Shown: piece after piece, positions 1 through 11,181 of the stretch
How positions within the stretch are numbered: the stretch's first letter is position 1
Layout: each line of letters opens with the position of its first letter
Assembly (NCBI GenBank): GCA_911728435.2
Contig: OU452200.1
Location: 1,054,001-1,118,000, forward strand
Reading direction: 5' to 3'
From: Apoderus coryli
Taxonomy: Eukaryota > Arthropoda > Insecta > Coleoptera > Attelabidae
Length of the DNA: 64,000 nucleotides
The notes under the pieces: model-generated
The model's input: only the letters and a program-made list of their open reading frames with translations
The model's database searches: none
What the model was told of the DNA's origin: nothing
Position numbers and translations under genes: made by a program

Positions 1-124
1 TTTAATTGTGTCTCACGCGCCGACATTAAATTTTCTTCCGTAATAGGACTATGGAACCTTTTTTTACAAAATTTAGATAATTGCTTCAGTTTTAATTAAT
101 TTTATTCAATTTTCAAAATTTCAG

Positions 125-370
125 TCCATTAAGAACCGTTGCTCTTCATGATGATGGTTATTCCTATAGAGAAGTGCATACCAGTGCAGTAGTGATAAGA
201 AATGAACTACAAAGAGTTCGTCAAGTTGCTGTCAATGAAATTACAGTAAGACTTGATGAAGTGAATTTACTGGCCAGAAGACCGGCAACTGGACCAGAGC
301 TCCTCAGACAGCATCGAGTTAATAGACTTCTTTTTTCGCAAGAACACATTGACTGGAACCTTCAACAGTC
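125..370 (+). pseudogene. Tc1-like transposase fragment, N-terminal DNA-binding region
   Basis: Reading from about 127 gives RTVALHDDGYSYREV, which resembles the first helix-turn-helix of Tc1-type transposases, followed by LLARRPATGPELLRQHRVNR and FSQEHIDW, the usual linker and second DNA-binding part just before the catalytic domain. The stretch between the two is much shorter than in an intact protein, so DNA has been lost inside. No DDE catalytic domain follows: homology stops after HIDW and a LINE-like tail begins. In the family this region binds the terminal inverted repeats in the nucleus. I see no inverted repeats here. The fragment is dead; the family call is fairly secure, the exact subfamily is not. 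Confidence 0.65.
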
Positions 371-622
371 TAATTGTAGCATTAGCCTCTGCTCTCGTCC
401 ACGTCTGATTCGATCTGTGTGCATGTCTTATGTTTTATTGTGCTATCATTGTTACATAATGCGCTTGTTCTTTATTGTAGTTTTATATTGTATTTGCATT
501 TTACTCTATTTGATTTGTTGATTTATTTATTCTTATTCTTGTGCCTTGTGATATATCTTTGTCTACAAGATAATATATAGTATTTCTTTATGACAATAAA
601 GGTTATTATTATAATTTTAGTG
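371..622 (+). mobile_element. Probable LINE 3' untranslated tail
   Basis: The stretch after the Tc1 fragment is T-rich, carries an ataaagg motif near 596 and ends in a short ATT repeat (about 603-615). This is the same design as the ends of the LINEs at 39800-41150 and 53387-54920. There is no reverse transcriptase sequence upstream, so this would be an extremely 5'-truncated copy inserted into the Tc1 fragment. The call rests on the tail only. Confidence 0.4.
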
Positions 623-1390
623 TTTTTAAGTCAACATTCGTTACTGATCAAACAGCTCTAACTGTTCATCATTTGCAAAAGTGATTGTTAGTTATTAGAG
701 TTTCATGCTGTGAGGCAACTGAATTAAAATACTTCAAAAGAAATCCTATTTTGCCTCAGCTAGAAAATCATAATATGCGGATATTTTCCTCTCTGATTTT
801 AGATATCTGTTTATCGGAACGGATACGCGCGCTCTATGCCGTTTACATTCACAAATATATAAAGCCAAGAAAATACCAAAAAAAAAAAAAAAGTTTGATA
901 TCAAAAACGAATATTATACTTGCCGTTTTCCATGTTGTGAAATCTGATATTTTGGTTACTTTAGTAAATTGGCAAAAATTCACAGAAAACATGTAGGTCG
1001 AATGTAAAAAGAAATTCTATACCACAAAGATATACATAGATGAGATAACTTGTTTGTTTAGATAACGTATACAGAGTGGAGAAATGTTAAAACAAAATTA
1101 AGTTTTAAGTAAAAATAAGTGGCATAGCGGTCATAATTGCTAGTTTTAGCAGCACATGGGATTTGGACAATTCAGCATTTAGAAATTTTTCAGTATCTGT
1201 CCACCCATGTCTCCGTCAAAATCCCTATGTTTAGGTAAAAGCAGCAATTTTGTGCGCTATGCTACAAAATTATTTTTACGATATTATACGGACAAAAAAA
1301 TTCCTTTTATAAAAAAATATTTTCCAGCTGGGATTCGAGCCTTCGGCATTAAAAGCGCGCACTCTGTCAATGCCATGCCTGCGGCCTTGG
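623..1390. other. No gene recognised
   Basis: An open frame at 685-996 gives 103 residues rich in Lys and Ile with no domain I recognise. A run of 13 A residues lies at about 879-891. I regard the frame as chance in AT-rich DNA. Confidence 0.5.
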
Positions 1391-1478
1391 GCTATTATCA
1401 AGCAACACGCTTTCGGCATTCTCTATGAAAATTATCTCGGTATTATCAAGACCCTAGGGGTATTACTACTGATAACAA
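1391..1478 (-). repeat. Arm of a distant inverted repeat (partner at 9061-9149)
   Basis: The reverse complement of this stretch matches 9061-9149 almost base for base. Both share blocks such as agtaatacccctagggtctt and catagagaatgccgaaagcg, with one substitution and a 2-base gap seen by eye over about 85 bases. The copies point in opposite directions, 7.7 kb apart. They may be the ends of one large element or two copies of a dispersed repeat. Confidence 0.8.
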
Positions 1479-2410
1479 CGTCAATACCATGCAGTCTAGA
1501 CAAATTTGAAACACAGTGTACCTACTTTGGGTAATTCTAACAAAACAACCAAACGTCACCCAAATAATCATCATAATAATGCATGAGACACAGGAGAGAG
1601 GAAAACCAACTGAACCAGAAACATCATTTCGCAACATTTGACATTTTCGTATATTTCCAAGAGATTTGTCCATTATGGAATGGCACACAAGGCACAGCAT
1701 CATCATCATCATCCAATGAGCGTAAAATAAACTAAAGGGAGTTCGTATCTAACTAATAATGTTAGAGCTAATTTGTCGTCTAAACTCGTATTTCCCCTTT
1801 TTCTATATATATACACTAGACTACCCCGATCGTGATGTCAATATTTCATTTTCGAGCCGGCCGTTCATGAAGTGTTAGTAAACAGAAGCAGTAAGGAATA
1901 GAAGCAATAAAAAGACTTTGACGTTCCAGTTTAATTAAAATAATACTGCATCGATTCGACTATTAGAATCTAGAAAACTACCGATTTCTCAGCTATAATT
2001 ACGTTCTTTATTATAAGTGTGTGAAGCCAATCCTCCCCAGCATTACGCTAGCCTAAAAGTCAGTCCTGCTAAGAAATCTTCAAGAGTGTACAAGATTCTT
2101 CCAAAATCGACGTGTACAAGATTTTGTTCGAAAACATAAATATACAATGCCTACTAGAAACAGCCCTACAATAATTCCATACACTTTGCTCACTTGACAC
2201 AAATTATTTTAAACGTTAAGGATTAATTAAAATTCACATATTCTTATAATAATTTCAAGAACAATATTATTATTATTATGGTGCCATGATTTAGTAACCA
2301 TAATATTAGATTTGACATATCTTTATGCGTGTGATATTTTATAGCGACAAAATTATATTCGCACAGCCCATCGATCAACTTAAGTGATGGTAATATACGT
2401 TATTATGTAG
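1479..2410. other. No gene recognised; weak LTR-like stretch
   Basis: I see no coding signal. Around 1800-1940 a tatatata run, a GC-richer patch and an aataaa motif near 1905 look faintly like part of an LTR, but no TG...CA ends or target duplication could be defined. Confidence 0.4.
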
Positions 2411-3567
2411 TATACGAGGGTTGCCTTTTATATTTCGGGATTTGGCAACCCTGGTGTTGTAATCTGGCAACTGACAGCTCTATCGTAAAGTTAGACATTT
2501 TTGAGGTTATTTTTTACAACTTTTAACGTGAATTAACTCAGCAACAGTGCATGGATGAACTTAATTCAATTTTTGGCGATGAAGGTCCATCAAAGACCAG
2601 TGTTTATTGATGGTATGGTGAATTCAATCATGGTCATAGTTCACACCAAGACAAATTTCGTGAAGGTCGTCCAAAATCAGTTGTTGTTCCGAAAACCATT
2701 AATGCTGTGCGCGAACTGATATTGCAAGATCGTCATGTGACCTATCAAGACATTGAGAAAACCTTAGGTATTAATGGGACCAGCATACATTCAATATTGC
2801 ATCAACATTTGACTGCCAAAAAAAATTGTTCGCGTTGGATCCCACACAATTTGTCAATCGCTCAAAAAAAGGCTCATGTTGATTGGTTGAAAGATATGCT
2901 CAAAAAAAAAACGATCAAGGTGCTTCGAAACACGTCTATGACATCGTGACAGGTGAGGAATCGTGGATTTACGCGTATGAGCCTTAAAGTAAACAGCAGT
3001 CAACTGTATGGGTGTTTCAAGATGAGCCAAATCCAACAAAAGTTGTTCGCGCACGAAGCACTTTCAAGCAAATGGTCGCCTGTTTTTTCGGAAAAACTGG
3101 ACATGGCGCAACCGTACCACTAGAACAACGCAGAACAGTCAATTCTGAGTGGTTTGTTTGCCAGTTGTCTTCCAAGAAATCAGGAAAACCAACTGCCGAA
3201 GACGGATCACTCTTCACCACGACAATGCGAGCTCTCACACATCGGTTCAAACAACTGCATTTGATGAGTCAGCCGTCATATAGTCCTGACTTGGCACCAA
3301 ATGACTTCTTTTTATTCCCGTACGTAAAAAAACAAACTGAGAGGTCAACGTATTTCGACACCTGAAGAAGCGGTTGCTGCATTCAGAATGCATGTTTTGG
3401 AGATACCTCAATCAGAGTGGCAAAAGTGCTTCGACAATTGGTTCAAACGCATGCAAAAGTGTATAGATCTTCATGGGGAATATTTTGAAAAACAATAAAG
3501 TGATTTTCGATGATTAATATTTGTGTTTGTTCTCTAATCCCGAAATATAAAAGGCAACCCTCGTATA
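2411..3567 (+). mobile_element. Mariner-like DNA transposon, nearly full length, inactive
   Basis: The ends are matching inverted repeats of about 32 bp: tatacgagggttgccttttat at the left (2411) and its complement at the right, ending at 3567. TA dinucleotides at both outer edges fit the TA target duplication of this superfamily. The element is about 1.16 kb, close to the usual mariner size, and encloses one broken transposase gene. A second, internally deleted copy lies at 17586-18278. Both ends look intact, so the element could in principle be mobilised in trans by a related enzyme; that is inference. Confidence 0.9.
2551..3500 (+). pseudogene. Mariner transposase, broken
   Basis: The frame can be followed from MDELNSIFGDEG at 2551 through the paired helix-turn-helix region (QDIEKTLGINGTSIHSIL) to the catalytic core. 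An intact enzyme would cut and paste the element using a D,D34D triad. The first acidic motif reads IVTGEESW, with Glu where Asp is usual. The last region keeps SPDLAPNDFFLFP. There is an in-frame stop near 2608, an A-run frameshift near 2905, a stop near 2986 and a deletion between the second and third catalytic blocks around 3250. No functional protein can be made. The family assignment is firm; the subfamily is not assigned. Confidence 0.85.
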
Positions 3568-4726
3568 CATACATACTCGATATAGGTACGTGGTGTGTAA
3601 ATTAAGTAATGAGACTAATTTTTCTATTTTTTTTTTGTTCAACTAAAATTACAAATTCATATTGAGTCCTCTACATACAATTTGTTTTCTTATCAATAAA
3701 AAGTACCTAGTGAGTTTTCTTTTTTTCACATTGGAATTGCGACATTAATTTTTGTTTAAGTACCTAGTGTTAGATTTCACAAAATATACACGAAATAATA
3801 AACTCCGGCAGCAACGAAATCGAGCGTGCAAAGTGTAAATTAAAACTGACTATGCACGACCGAAAGCGGCCACTTACCGTGATTCATTTTTCTATCGCAT
3901 ATACTTTTTTGAATAATCCAATACAAATATATTTTTATAATAAAAACTAACAATTCCAAATTTATATCTAACACTAGTTATTTAAAACAATTTTGCTTAT
4001 TATTAAAAAGGTCGTACCTAGTATAAATGTGTTCACTTAAATTTCCACATTTACATTTATGATTAAAGTTTATATATAGAAATTATCAGATTTTAAACTA
4101 TCTATTGTTATTAAAGGCAAATATGTTTATGATTTTCATCACTAAAAAAACATATAATATATAGTACTTACTATGTAGGGCATCTGTGCAATTAAACTGT
4201 AACTTATATAAGAATATTTTCCATTTGCGACCAACGATTTAATTTACCTTCTTGAGATGGAAGTCATGTGCTGACAATTCACAATCATTTATATGACTAT
4301 GTGACCACGAACTACCAAATTTTGATTCACCACGATGCTGGAGCGTACTTTTACACTTTCAATGTTCGTTAGTATTTTCAGCAAAAATTACATTATGCCA
4401 TACGTTTGTTGTTTACCATGATCACTCTTTAGTTATCACAACAAATGACAGGTGATTTGACATTTCGTAGGCAAAGAAAACAAAGCGGCGTAGCATTAAA
4501 ATTGAAATAATATTCAAGACATATGGAAAAAAAATACGCGCGCAGCACAGTACACGTGATTGAAGTGAACCATCTCTGTCTCTCTCTCCCTCATATTTGT
4601 TATATGCTTCATCTCTTTTGCGGGACGAAAATTTTATAAATCGTGTCGTGACACGACCTTGAAATATCACTCTCATGCGGCCAAAGAAGTATTCACTTCA
4701 AAAATTTTTAATGTAAATAATAAGCT
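3568..4726. other. No gene recognised
   Basis: AT-rich non-coding sequence. The open frame at 4422-4676 (minus) has no recognisable motif. Confidence 0.5.
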
Positions 4727-4780
4727 AAGATGGCTAAAAAGACCGATCCTCGAGCCGCAAATTTTGTCACAAAATTGACA
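4727..4780 (-). repeat. Dispersed repeat, possibly a LINE 3'-end relic
   Basis: This stretch matches 29853-29905: both contain cgagccgcaa and aaaattgaca with the same spacing. Read on the minus strand it gives a weak VNFVTKFAARGS-like string. At 29853 the matching sequence follows an RTE-like LINE, so both may be remains of that family's cysteine-poor C-terminal end. The repeat match is clear; the family call is tentative. Confidence 0.45.
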
Positions 4781-6137
4781 TTTTGACTATAGCGAGTTGT
4801 GTAAGGCTTTATGCGTTTTTATCTCATTTTACTATTCTTTATTTGTTTTAATTTTTTCACAATTTTCAACATTTCAGTGTCTAGAAATCAGAATCGTTCA
4901 GGGCCCAAGTCCTAAAATCTGTTAAGTATTTACTCCCTGTATCCTTTTCCTTTGTCAATACAAATCTACAGGCCCTTCAGTGACTTTTGAAACATATTGT
5001 ATATTTCTATACCAAAGTGTATTCCCCGATTCTTCCAACGCTATAAATACATTTTCCGTCCATGTTTCATGCTCTAAATGACCCAAAATGTCAAGTGATT
5101 GATAACATCCACTAATCGTGTCATATAGTTTGGAAAAACTGTCTGTACATTATGGCTAACGTTCATTCGATTTAATTTATTAAATTCAGGCAATGAATTA
5201 TCATAGCAATATCGTATTAATCAATTTTTGGATATTGCTTTAGAGTATTTGGTAAGGGGCTTGTTGCCGTTGCCGCCTATAAATTTACAGTCCATTACAT
5301 CAGGTCAGATGACTCCCTATGTACATACGAGGATATTTATCCAGGACTGAGTAATTTTGCATATTATGTAGTGGCTTAAAAAGTAGGCATAATTACTTTT
5401 AATTGTTATATAATTTCTACATTTAAATATGATTTGGATCATTGGCAGAATTCTCTCAGAACTTAAAGAAGTAGTCCAAAATTATCCTTGAACTAATCCC
5501 CTATATTAAAAGTCGTTAGTTTAATTATTATAAAAATTTAGAACAAAAATAAAAGTATATTAAATAGAAAGAACACATGTACTGTCTTATATGGACACAT
5601 TAATCCTTAATGGTAGCACTTCTGCGGCCCACTTTATAATACCACACCTGCTACTTTTAAAGCTACAGATGTTTGTTGTAAATAAGTATAAAAAGCCACG
5701 TAACACAAAAAATGCACAGTGCACATCACTTTATGCCCCCTTTTTCCATTCAGTTTTTGTGTCTAGTCATGTGAGAAAAAATAAAATTCCATCAAACTAG
5801 AGTAGTAGAATATTCATGAATATGGGTGTACCTATCAGCTGGTCACTTGTTGAGATTTGGAAGATTTATATTTGGACGCAAAAGTGCTTTGAAGAAGCTG
5901 ATGACCATGTCTATTCACTCTGGAACAATAGTCCTGACCTTCAATTAAACGCCGACTCATTTATTAACAAAACATCAGTAAGAAGTCAGACATGCTGCTG
6001 TTGCCAAGTGAGAAAGAAGTAAATCCTTTAATATCCCTTAAGCTGTTGGAAGGAATAAATATTGTTGATGCCTTATGAGTAATGTTGCAGTGCGAACCTT
6101 CACCGCTCGCTGTTCAATTTTTCTTGGGTTAACAGTC
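4781..6137. other. No gene recognised
   Basis: Small frames at 5591-5800 and 5816-6022 have no domain I can name. The second encodes a CCCC run near its end. No splice or promoter signals support either of them. Confidence 0.5.
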
Positions 6138-6179
6138 CGTTTCAAATGCTGAGGCTGATAATTAACGGCATTTGAAACG
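6138..6179. repeat. Short inverted repeat (hairpin)
   Basis: cgtttcaaatgc at 6138-6149 is followed after 18 bases by its exact complement at 6168-6179. The arms are 12 bp. No terminator or RNA gene context is evident. Confidence 0.6.
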
Positions 6180-6754
6180 AACTATCCGCCGATATAGAGA
6201 GTCTATGGACGTCTGAGCTTCCAAATTTGAAACAAGAGCTTCCAGACTCCTTTAGAAAGTGTTGCTACCACTTCAGATACGAGTCGATTTCGATACCCAG
6301 AAACTTTACTGCAAATTTCTGTTCAAGGCTGCAATCAATACTGTGGATTCTAACGCTATAGTCCACTTCATCTTTAGGCCAAAAATAAATTCAATTTTTT
6401 TAATTTAATGTTAATGTGTATTTCTATCACAATAAATCTTTCACATCCTCCATAGGCATCTCTCTCACTTTGCATTCACATGTCTGTATTTACCCATCTG
6501 GATATCAGTCTGTTTTGCACGTTCGGGAGTCCGGAATAAAAGTATGTATTCTTTAGTATAAAAATTTGAAATATGAAGTATATTCAAGAAAAAAGGATTT
6601 ACTATGTCCCATGTTATCCAGGGTGTCAAAAAATTCATTTTAGAGTGGTTTTCATAGCAATTCGAACTTTGCTTCAAAAATCTTGACACGCATTTTGATT
6701 TCTGGTCCAAAGTTGATCCCTACTCTGTATCGGAACAGAATATACCTACTACAG
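6180..6754. other. No gene recognised
   Basis: Probably contains further decay of the minus-strand transposase that follows. An 81-residue minus frame (6465-6710) shows no certain motif. Confidence 0.4.
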
Positions 6755-6905
6755 ATTTTAGGTAACACCAGACACAAAAATCACAAGGGACTTAGGTCAG
6801 GAGGTTCTGGCGGCCTTCCGATCCAGTAGTCTCCGTAACTAGCGTCTAGGAATCGTCGAATATTCAAAAGGATATTATCTAACAGGTCGGGCAAAGTGTT
6901 TTTCA
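6755..6905 (-). pseudogene. DDE transposase fragment (Tc1/mariner-superfamily type)
   Basis: The minus strand reads about NIRRFLDASYGDYWIG, then RPPEPPDLSPL and FLCLVLPKICSRYI. This matches the region before and after the third catalytic residue in a common arthropod transposase type, whose usual form is W-I-G-R...P-P-R-S-P-D-L-T-P-L-D-F-F-L-W. The Asp of PDL is present, but an in-frame stop follows SPL. The upstream part (to about 7135) is too decayed to follow. Nothing at the ends looks like a terminal repeat. Confidence 0.5.
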
Positions 6906-7534
6906 GAAAGCTTCAGCATATTCTTGTTGAGTATACGACATCATCCAGAAACTTAACAAATCCCGTGTATTCCTGACGTCTCGATCGAAAAATCCCGGAA
7001 TCGGCAACACACATACGACAACATCAAAGAACAATTGGCCGGCAAAAAATGATGAATCCGGGGACAATATATTATATTCTTCATATTATCGAGATTCTCA
7101 AAAGTTCGAACTACAGAATCTACAAGGTCATTCAATCAGTAGGATAAGTGAGAAAGAAACAAAATTTTGACAAAACTCGATTTTATTATTCAACATAGTT
7201 ACCTTAGAGCGCAATACAACGAGTAGGGGAGGGTGGGACAATTGAGTCATAGGGGGCAAGTGCGTCTTTTTGATTAATTTGTACTAGTGGCAACACCGGC
7301 GAAAACAATCAAGACAGCTTAGTTCCGTACCGGCAGCCGCATCGTATCTGTGAAAAAGTCGCCAAAAAATATTGCTTGCTTGCCCCAAGTTTGTGCGAAC
7401 AGTATCTACGATAATTAACTATAAAATTTTGGTTTTAATCTTACACAATACATAGTATGTGTATATTTATCATAAAAATATCGTGCTAGCAGCTCTGGGT
7501 TTCTAAGTAAACTCACTGAGAGTATATTTTTGCA

Positions 7535-8357
7535 GTTGAGTATGTTTCGCAACTATATGCGTAAGACCCAAAGAGGATCGTACTCAGATAATGCCATACA
7601 GCGTGCTTTAGATTCTATTCAGAACAAAGAAATGTCAATCAAGAAAGCTAGTGTGGTTTTCAAAGTTCCAAGAACTAGCTTACATTCCCGGCATGCGTGC
7701 AAAAAGTAGGAAAAATATTAGCCGAAAAAGGAAGAAAACAAGTGGGAAGGTTAACTTCATTGGAAAGAGGAAAAAACACAACTCTACTAGCATGCGTCAG
7801 TGCCGCAGGGACATTTATACCACCATTTATGGTATTTCCTCCTGTGAGAATGAATTTAACTCTGTTAAGTAATGGATTTCCTGGAACAGTAGAATTTCCT
7901 GCTCCATCAGGATGGATGGACGCTGACTTGTTCCTTAAATTTTTGAAGCATTTCATAGACTGTACAAAAACAAATAAAGAGTCGCCGAGTCTACTGATAT
8001 TGGACGGCCATGCAAGTTACAAGTCCATTGATGCAATAAAACTGGCTAGAGATTCTGGAGTTACTCTTCTGACTTTACCACCACACACTTTAAACAAGCT
8101 ACAGCCTCTTGACGTAAGTGTATTTGGACCATTTAAAACTTATCTCTCAAAAGAAATGAATAATTGGCTCACGAATCATCATGGGTTTTGAGAAAACAGG
8201 AATCTATCCATATGATCCAGACGTGTTTCAAGAGAGCGACTTTGAGGCAGCCGAGAACATTCTCCAGAAATCTACCATAGAAGAAAATTCTTCTTCCGGA
8301 AACTCATCAAATCAACCTAATCTTGATTTACCTGTAGAGCTTATGGTTTCCATTTAA
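7535..8357 (+). pseudogene. Pogo-like transposase (CENP-B/jerky type DDE), internally deleted
   Basis: ATG at 7542 starts a psq-type helix-turn-helix (SYSDNAIQRALDSIQNKEMS, then KASVVFKVPRTSL). It is preceded by tatttttgcag, a plausible splice acceptor ending at 7535. A deletion then joins it out of frame to the DDE domain at 7697-8191, which opens with VGKILAEKGRKQVGRLTS. The second and third catalytic Asp are present in LLILDGHASYKS and LQPLDVSVFGPFK, 35 residues apart, as in pogo. The first Asp and the central CENP-B-type DNA-binding half are missing. A second deletion near 8184 shifts the frame; the tail continues as GFEKTGIYPYDPDVF to a stop at 8357. An 11-bp direct repeat caagtgcgtct lies at 7257 and 8377. 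Confidence 0.8.
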
Positions 8358-9060
8358 TTCAGCAGTGTATGGCTAACAAGTGCGTCTATTTAGAGAAATA
8401 ACTAGTCACTCCAATTACTAAAGAATTAATAAGAAATCATTGGTAAAAACACTCATAAATATTTTAATTTTTCAAGATTCAAAGTAGTTTCAGCAACACA
8501 ATAGCAAATTCAATCCATTTTGACTGAAGTAATACTTTTTTTTGGCTGTTGGCACTTTCTAAAAAAAATATGCAAATAAATTACTAAAAAAAAGTATTTT
8601 GCTGTTCGTTAGTATAATATTCGTACATGGCTCGGGCCACGCCAAAACGACTCATTGTTTCATGCGAGAGAAAGAGGCCAATACAATGGGACCGCGGAGC
8701 GGCACAAGCCTCCAGGATATTTTATATTATTATATTGTTTAGGAATAATATACAGATTTTAAAAGCCGAGAATGAGTGAGATTCGTCGTCCCTCTGCCAT
8801 CGTCATCGTCGTCGTTTTGTAACACAACACAGAATGGAATAATGAATAATAAATTTACTCTTTCTTTATTCGGGGTGGGTGTTTTTTAATACGTACAGGT
8901 TTACATGCATTATACTTTGTATGCAATACTGGGGTTTTTGGAAAAGTATCTGACACCACATTCTATCAGCTAGAATTGAGACAGAAGTAGAAGATTATTC
9001 ACGATCGATAATAGAAAAAACAAATCAATGTTGAGGAAGAGAAAGTTTTAGATTTTTTTT
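8358..9060. other. No gene; LTR-like segment at about 8630-8895
   Basis: From about 8630 the sequence becomes GC-richer. It has a ttttaaaag motif near 8758, a pyrimidine-rich tract with cgtcatcgtcgtcg near 8803 and aataaattt near 8847, followed by ttattcggggtggg. This order resembles the promoter, transcript start and polyadenylation part of an LTR. I could not define ends or a target duplication, so a solo LTR is only a suggestion. Confidence 0.3.
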
Positions 9061-9195
9061 GTGTTATCAGTAGTAATACCCCTAGGGTCTTGATAATACC
9101 GATATAATTTTGTCATAGAGAATGCCGAAAGCGTGTTGCTTGATAATATCAAAGCAACTCGCTTGAAGGATTCGAAGGATTCTCTATGACAAAAT
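9061..9195. repeat. Inverted-repeat arm plus 89-bp foldback hairpin
   Basis: 9061-9149 is the partner of 1391-1478. In addition, 9107-9123 (attttgtcatagagaat) is perfectly complementary to 9179-9195, and the sequence between continues to pair with few mismatches (agcgtgttgctt against agcaactcgct), so 9107-9195 folds into a near-complete hairpin with almost no loop. Confidence 0.85.
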
Positions 9196-9539
9196 TTCAA
9201 TCAAGGCCCGACGAGTATTCGATAAGATAATTTTTTACTTTGTAGATATCAAAAATTTGGTTGTCAATCTGACGTTTAATAATTTTCAATACAAAATGTA
9301 TTAGTTTTAATCAAACAAATATTATTCATTTTTATTTAAAACTACAGTTGTGAAAAGTACAATTGGTAAATGTTAAATTGGAAGGAGAGTTTGCTGAAGT
9401 TGACGGATTGTTAATTTCCACTGTTGAAGAAATTCCTCGCATGGTGTTGATTATTTCACCATGGCATTCTTCGCTAATATTCAAGTACGGTTTAATTGAA
9501 TTAGAGCTGCTATATCCTGTTATTTTTAATAATTGCTGT

Positions 9540-9852
9540 CCTAGTCAAAAAAGAGGCAGCAATTAGCGCTCTGAAACTGGCACATGTAATGGGATACAAA
9601 TCTGGCGATCTAGAGGGACACATGGGAATCCTGAATCTAATACCTTTGGATTCAGGAACAGAAACTGTCGGACGCCTTGCCACGCAAACATGATTTTGAA
9701 ATCCCATTTGATGTGGTTATTGGAGACCGTCAAAAATGGCTAAATGGGGAACCACGATTCCCAGAACACACATCCGTCTGGTATACGAGCCTAATTGCAG
9801 GCTGTCTGAATCTCTCGGGAAAAGTCCCACTATATTCCAAGCAGAGATCAAC
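9540..9852 (+). pseudogene. R1/I-like LINE fragment, start of RNase H region
   Basis: The frame reads KEAAISALKLAHVMGYKSGD and later the block PRKHDFEIPFDVVIGDRQK, which matches the copy at 33346-34375 with about 8% differences by eye from 9640 on. Compared with that copy, 46 bases are missing between two tatacg repeats. This deletes the YTDGSKG strand with the first catalytic Asp of RNase H and shifts the frame. Homology ends abruptly at gatcaac (9852). It is therefore truncated at both ends. Confidence 0.75.
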
Positions 9853-11181
9853 CTTTTAACTACAGGATCTTTTGCTGTGAAAAAGGATAGGAAATCACAA
9901 ACCTACTCTCAATAGTGTATCTTCATCATCTACAATCTGTTCAACTGAACAATTATTTAACCTTTTTTGCTGCGGATTTTCTACAGTTAAAAATGAATAG
10001 ATTGATCCAACAAATCATATTCCGTATCTTCTTAAATTTGGAAAAATATTGATATAACCAAGAATTAACTTCGTCATGTGATACTAAATCAAATGTTTTT
10101 CCGCGAAAATAATTTCCTTTCATTGACCTTCCCACCATTTCAAATTAATAACTTGTTAATGGAGTACATCCACGAGAAGGAAGATAGGCAGTATTTAATT
10201 CTGCAGGAACATAATGCCAGATCTCAGGATCTTTTAAAGACCGGATTTTGTTATAAAACTCTACACACCATGTAGTGAACTTTCTGATTCTAATTAATCT
10301 ACTATAAAATGATACACTAAATTAAATTGATATTTTTTATGAATTCTTTTTATTTTTCTACAAAACTTCTCACAAACTTCAAAAATGACAATTCATAATA
10401 ATAACACTGATTTTCTGATTCTTGTAGTTCACATCATCAGAAGTATGTTATTTGACTCACATAGACCCGTTCGTGTTGATCAATTAAGATTCCTATAATT
10501 AGCAACGACTTAACAGTGGGAAACTTTCAAAATCGATTCTTGTATTTCTGGAAAAAGAGCTTTTGGACTAGAGTACATCTCATCGTTTCAATCAGCATCT
10601 ACAAATTCAGAATACTGCTCACTATATTATGGATGATTGTAAAATTTTATAGGCATTTTGAACAAGTAACAACTTTTCAATTACCCCACGTATTTCGGAT
10701 CAGTTTTTCATGGATTCCATTTTGTGTTTATAAAATTTTAACGCAGACAGAATTTAAATAATTATTCCACGCCGATTTACTAGCGATTAAAATACAATAA
10801 CAAAATGTTAAAATTACTGTATACTAAAAATGTACAATGTTCTTTTATTTTTGTTATAATCAACTTTTTATTTTATTACAAATAAAATTTATAAATCTTG
10901 TAATTCAGACCACGCATTTTATGTTTTGTTGTCGATGAAGTACAAAAGTAAACCACATATTTTACATACAATAAATAATAAATTTATACAAGGTAAGTCA
11001 CATTTAAAGGTAGAGCTTGAAATATAAGGTAAAGTTAATCTAAATAATTGTAAAAAAAACTAGGACGGTCCTGTGGAAAATTAAAAAAATGTGCCCTTTT
11101 AAGTAGCGGATTCAATTATTTTCATATCTCTAATACTGCGTATTTGATTTTAGCACATATCTGTCAACTATCGAGATAGAT
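9853..11181. other. No gene recognised
   Basis: Short frames at 9953-10138 (minus), 10078-10275 and 10516-10761 are AT-rich and have no motif. I see nothing else. Confidence 0.5.

Noticed and set aside
1330..1390. tRNA-derived SINE: minus strand has tggcattgacagag and ggctcgaatccc, like RNA polymerase III A and B boxes
   Set aside because: The spacing is possible but there is no matching tRNA-like fold, body or tail, and the partner repeat at 9061 does not include it. Left as a curiosity.
7675..7956. Minus-strand frame of 93 codons
   Set aside because: Antisense shadow of the pogo-like transposase.
8630..8895. Solo LTR
   Set aside because: Promoter- and polyadenylation-like motifs are in the right order, but no ends, target duplication or second copy could be defined. 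Kept only as a low-confidence note.
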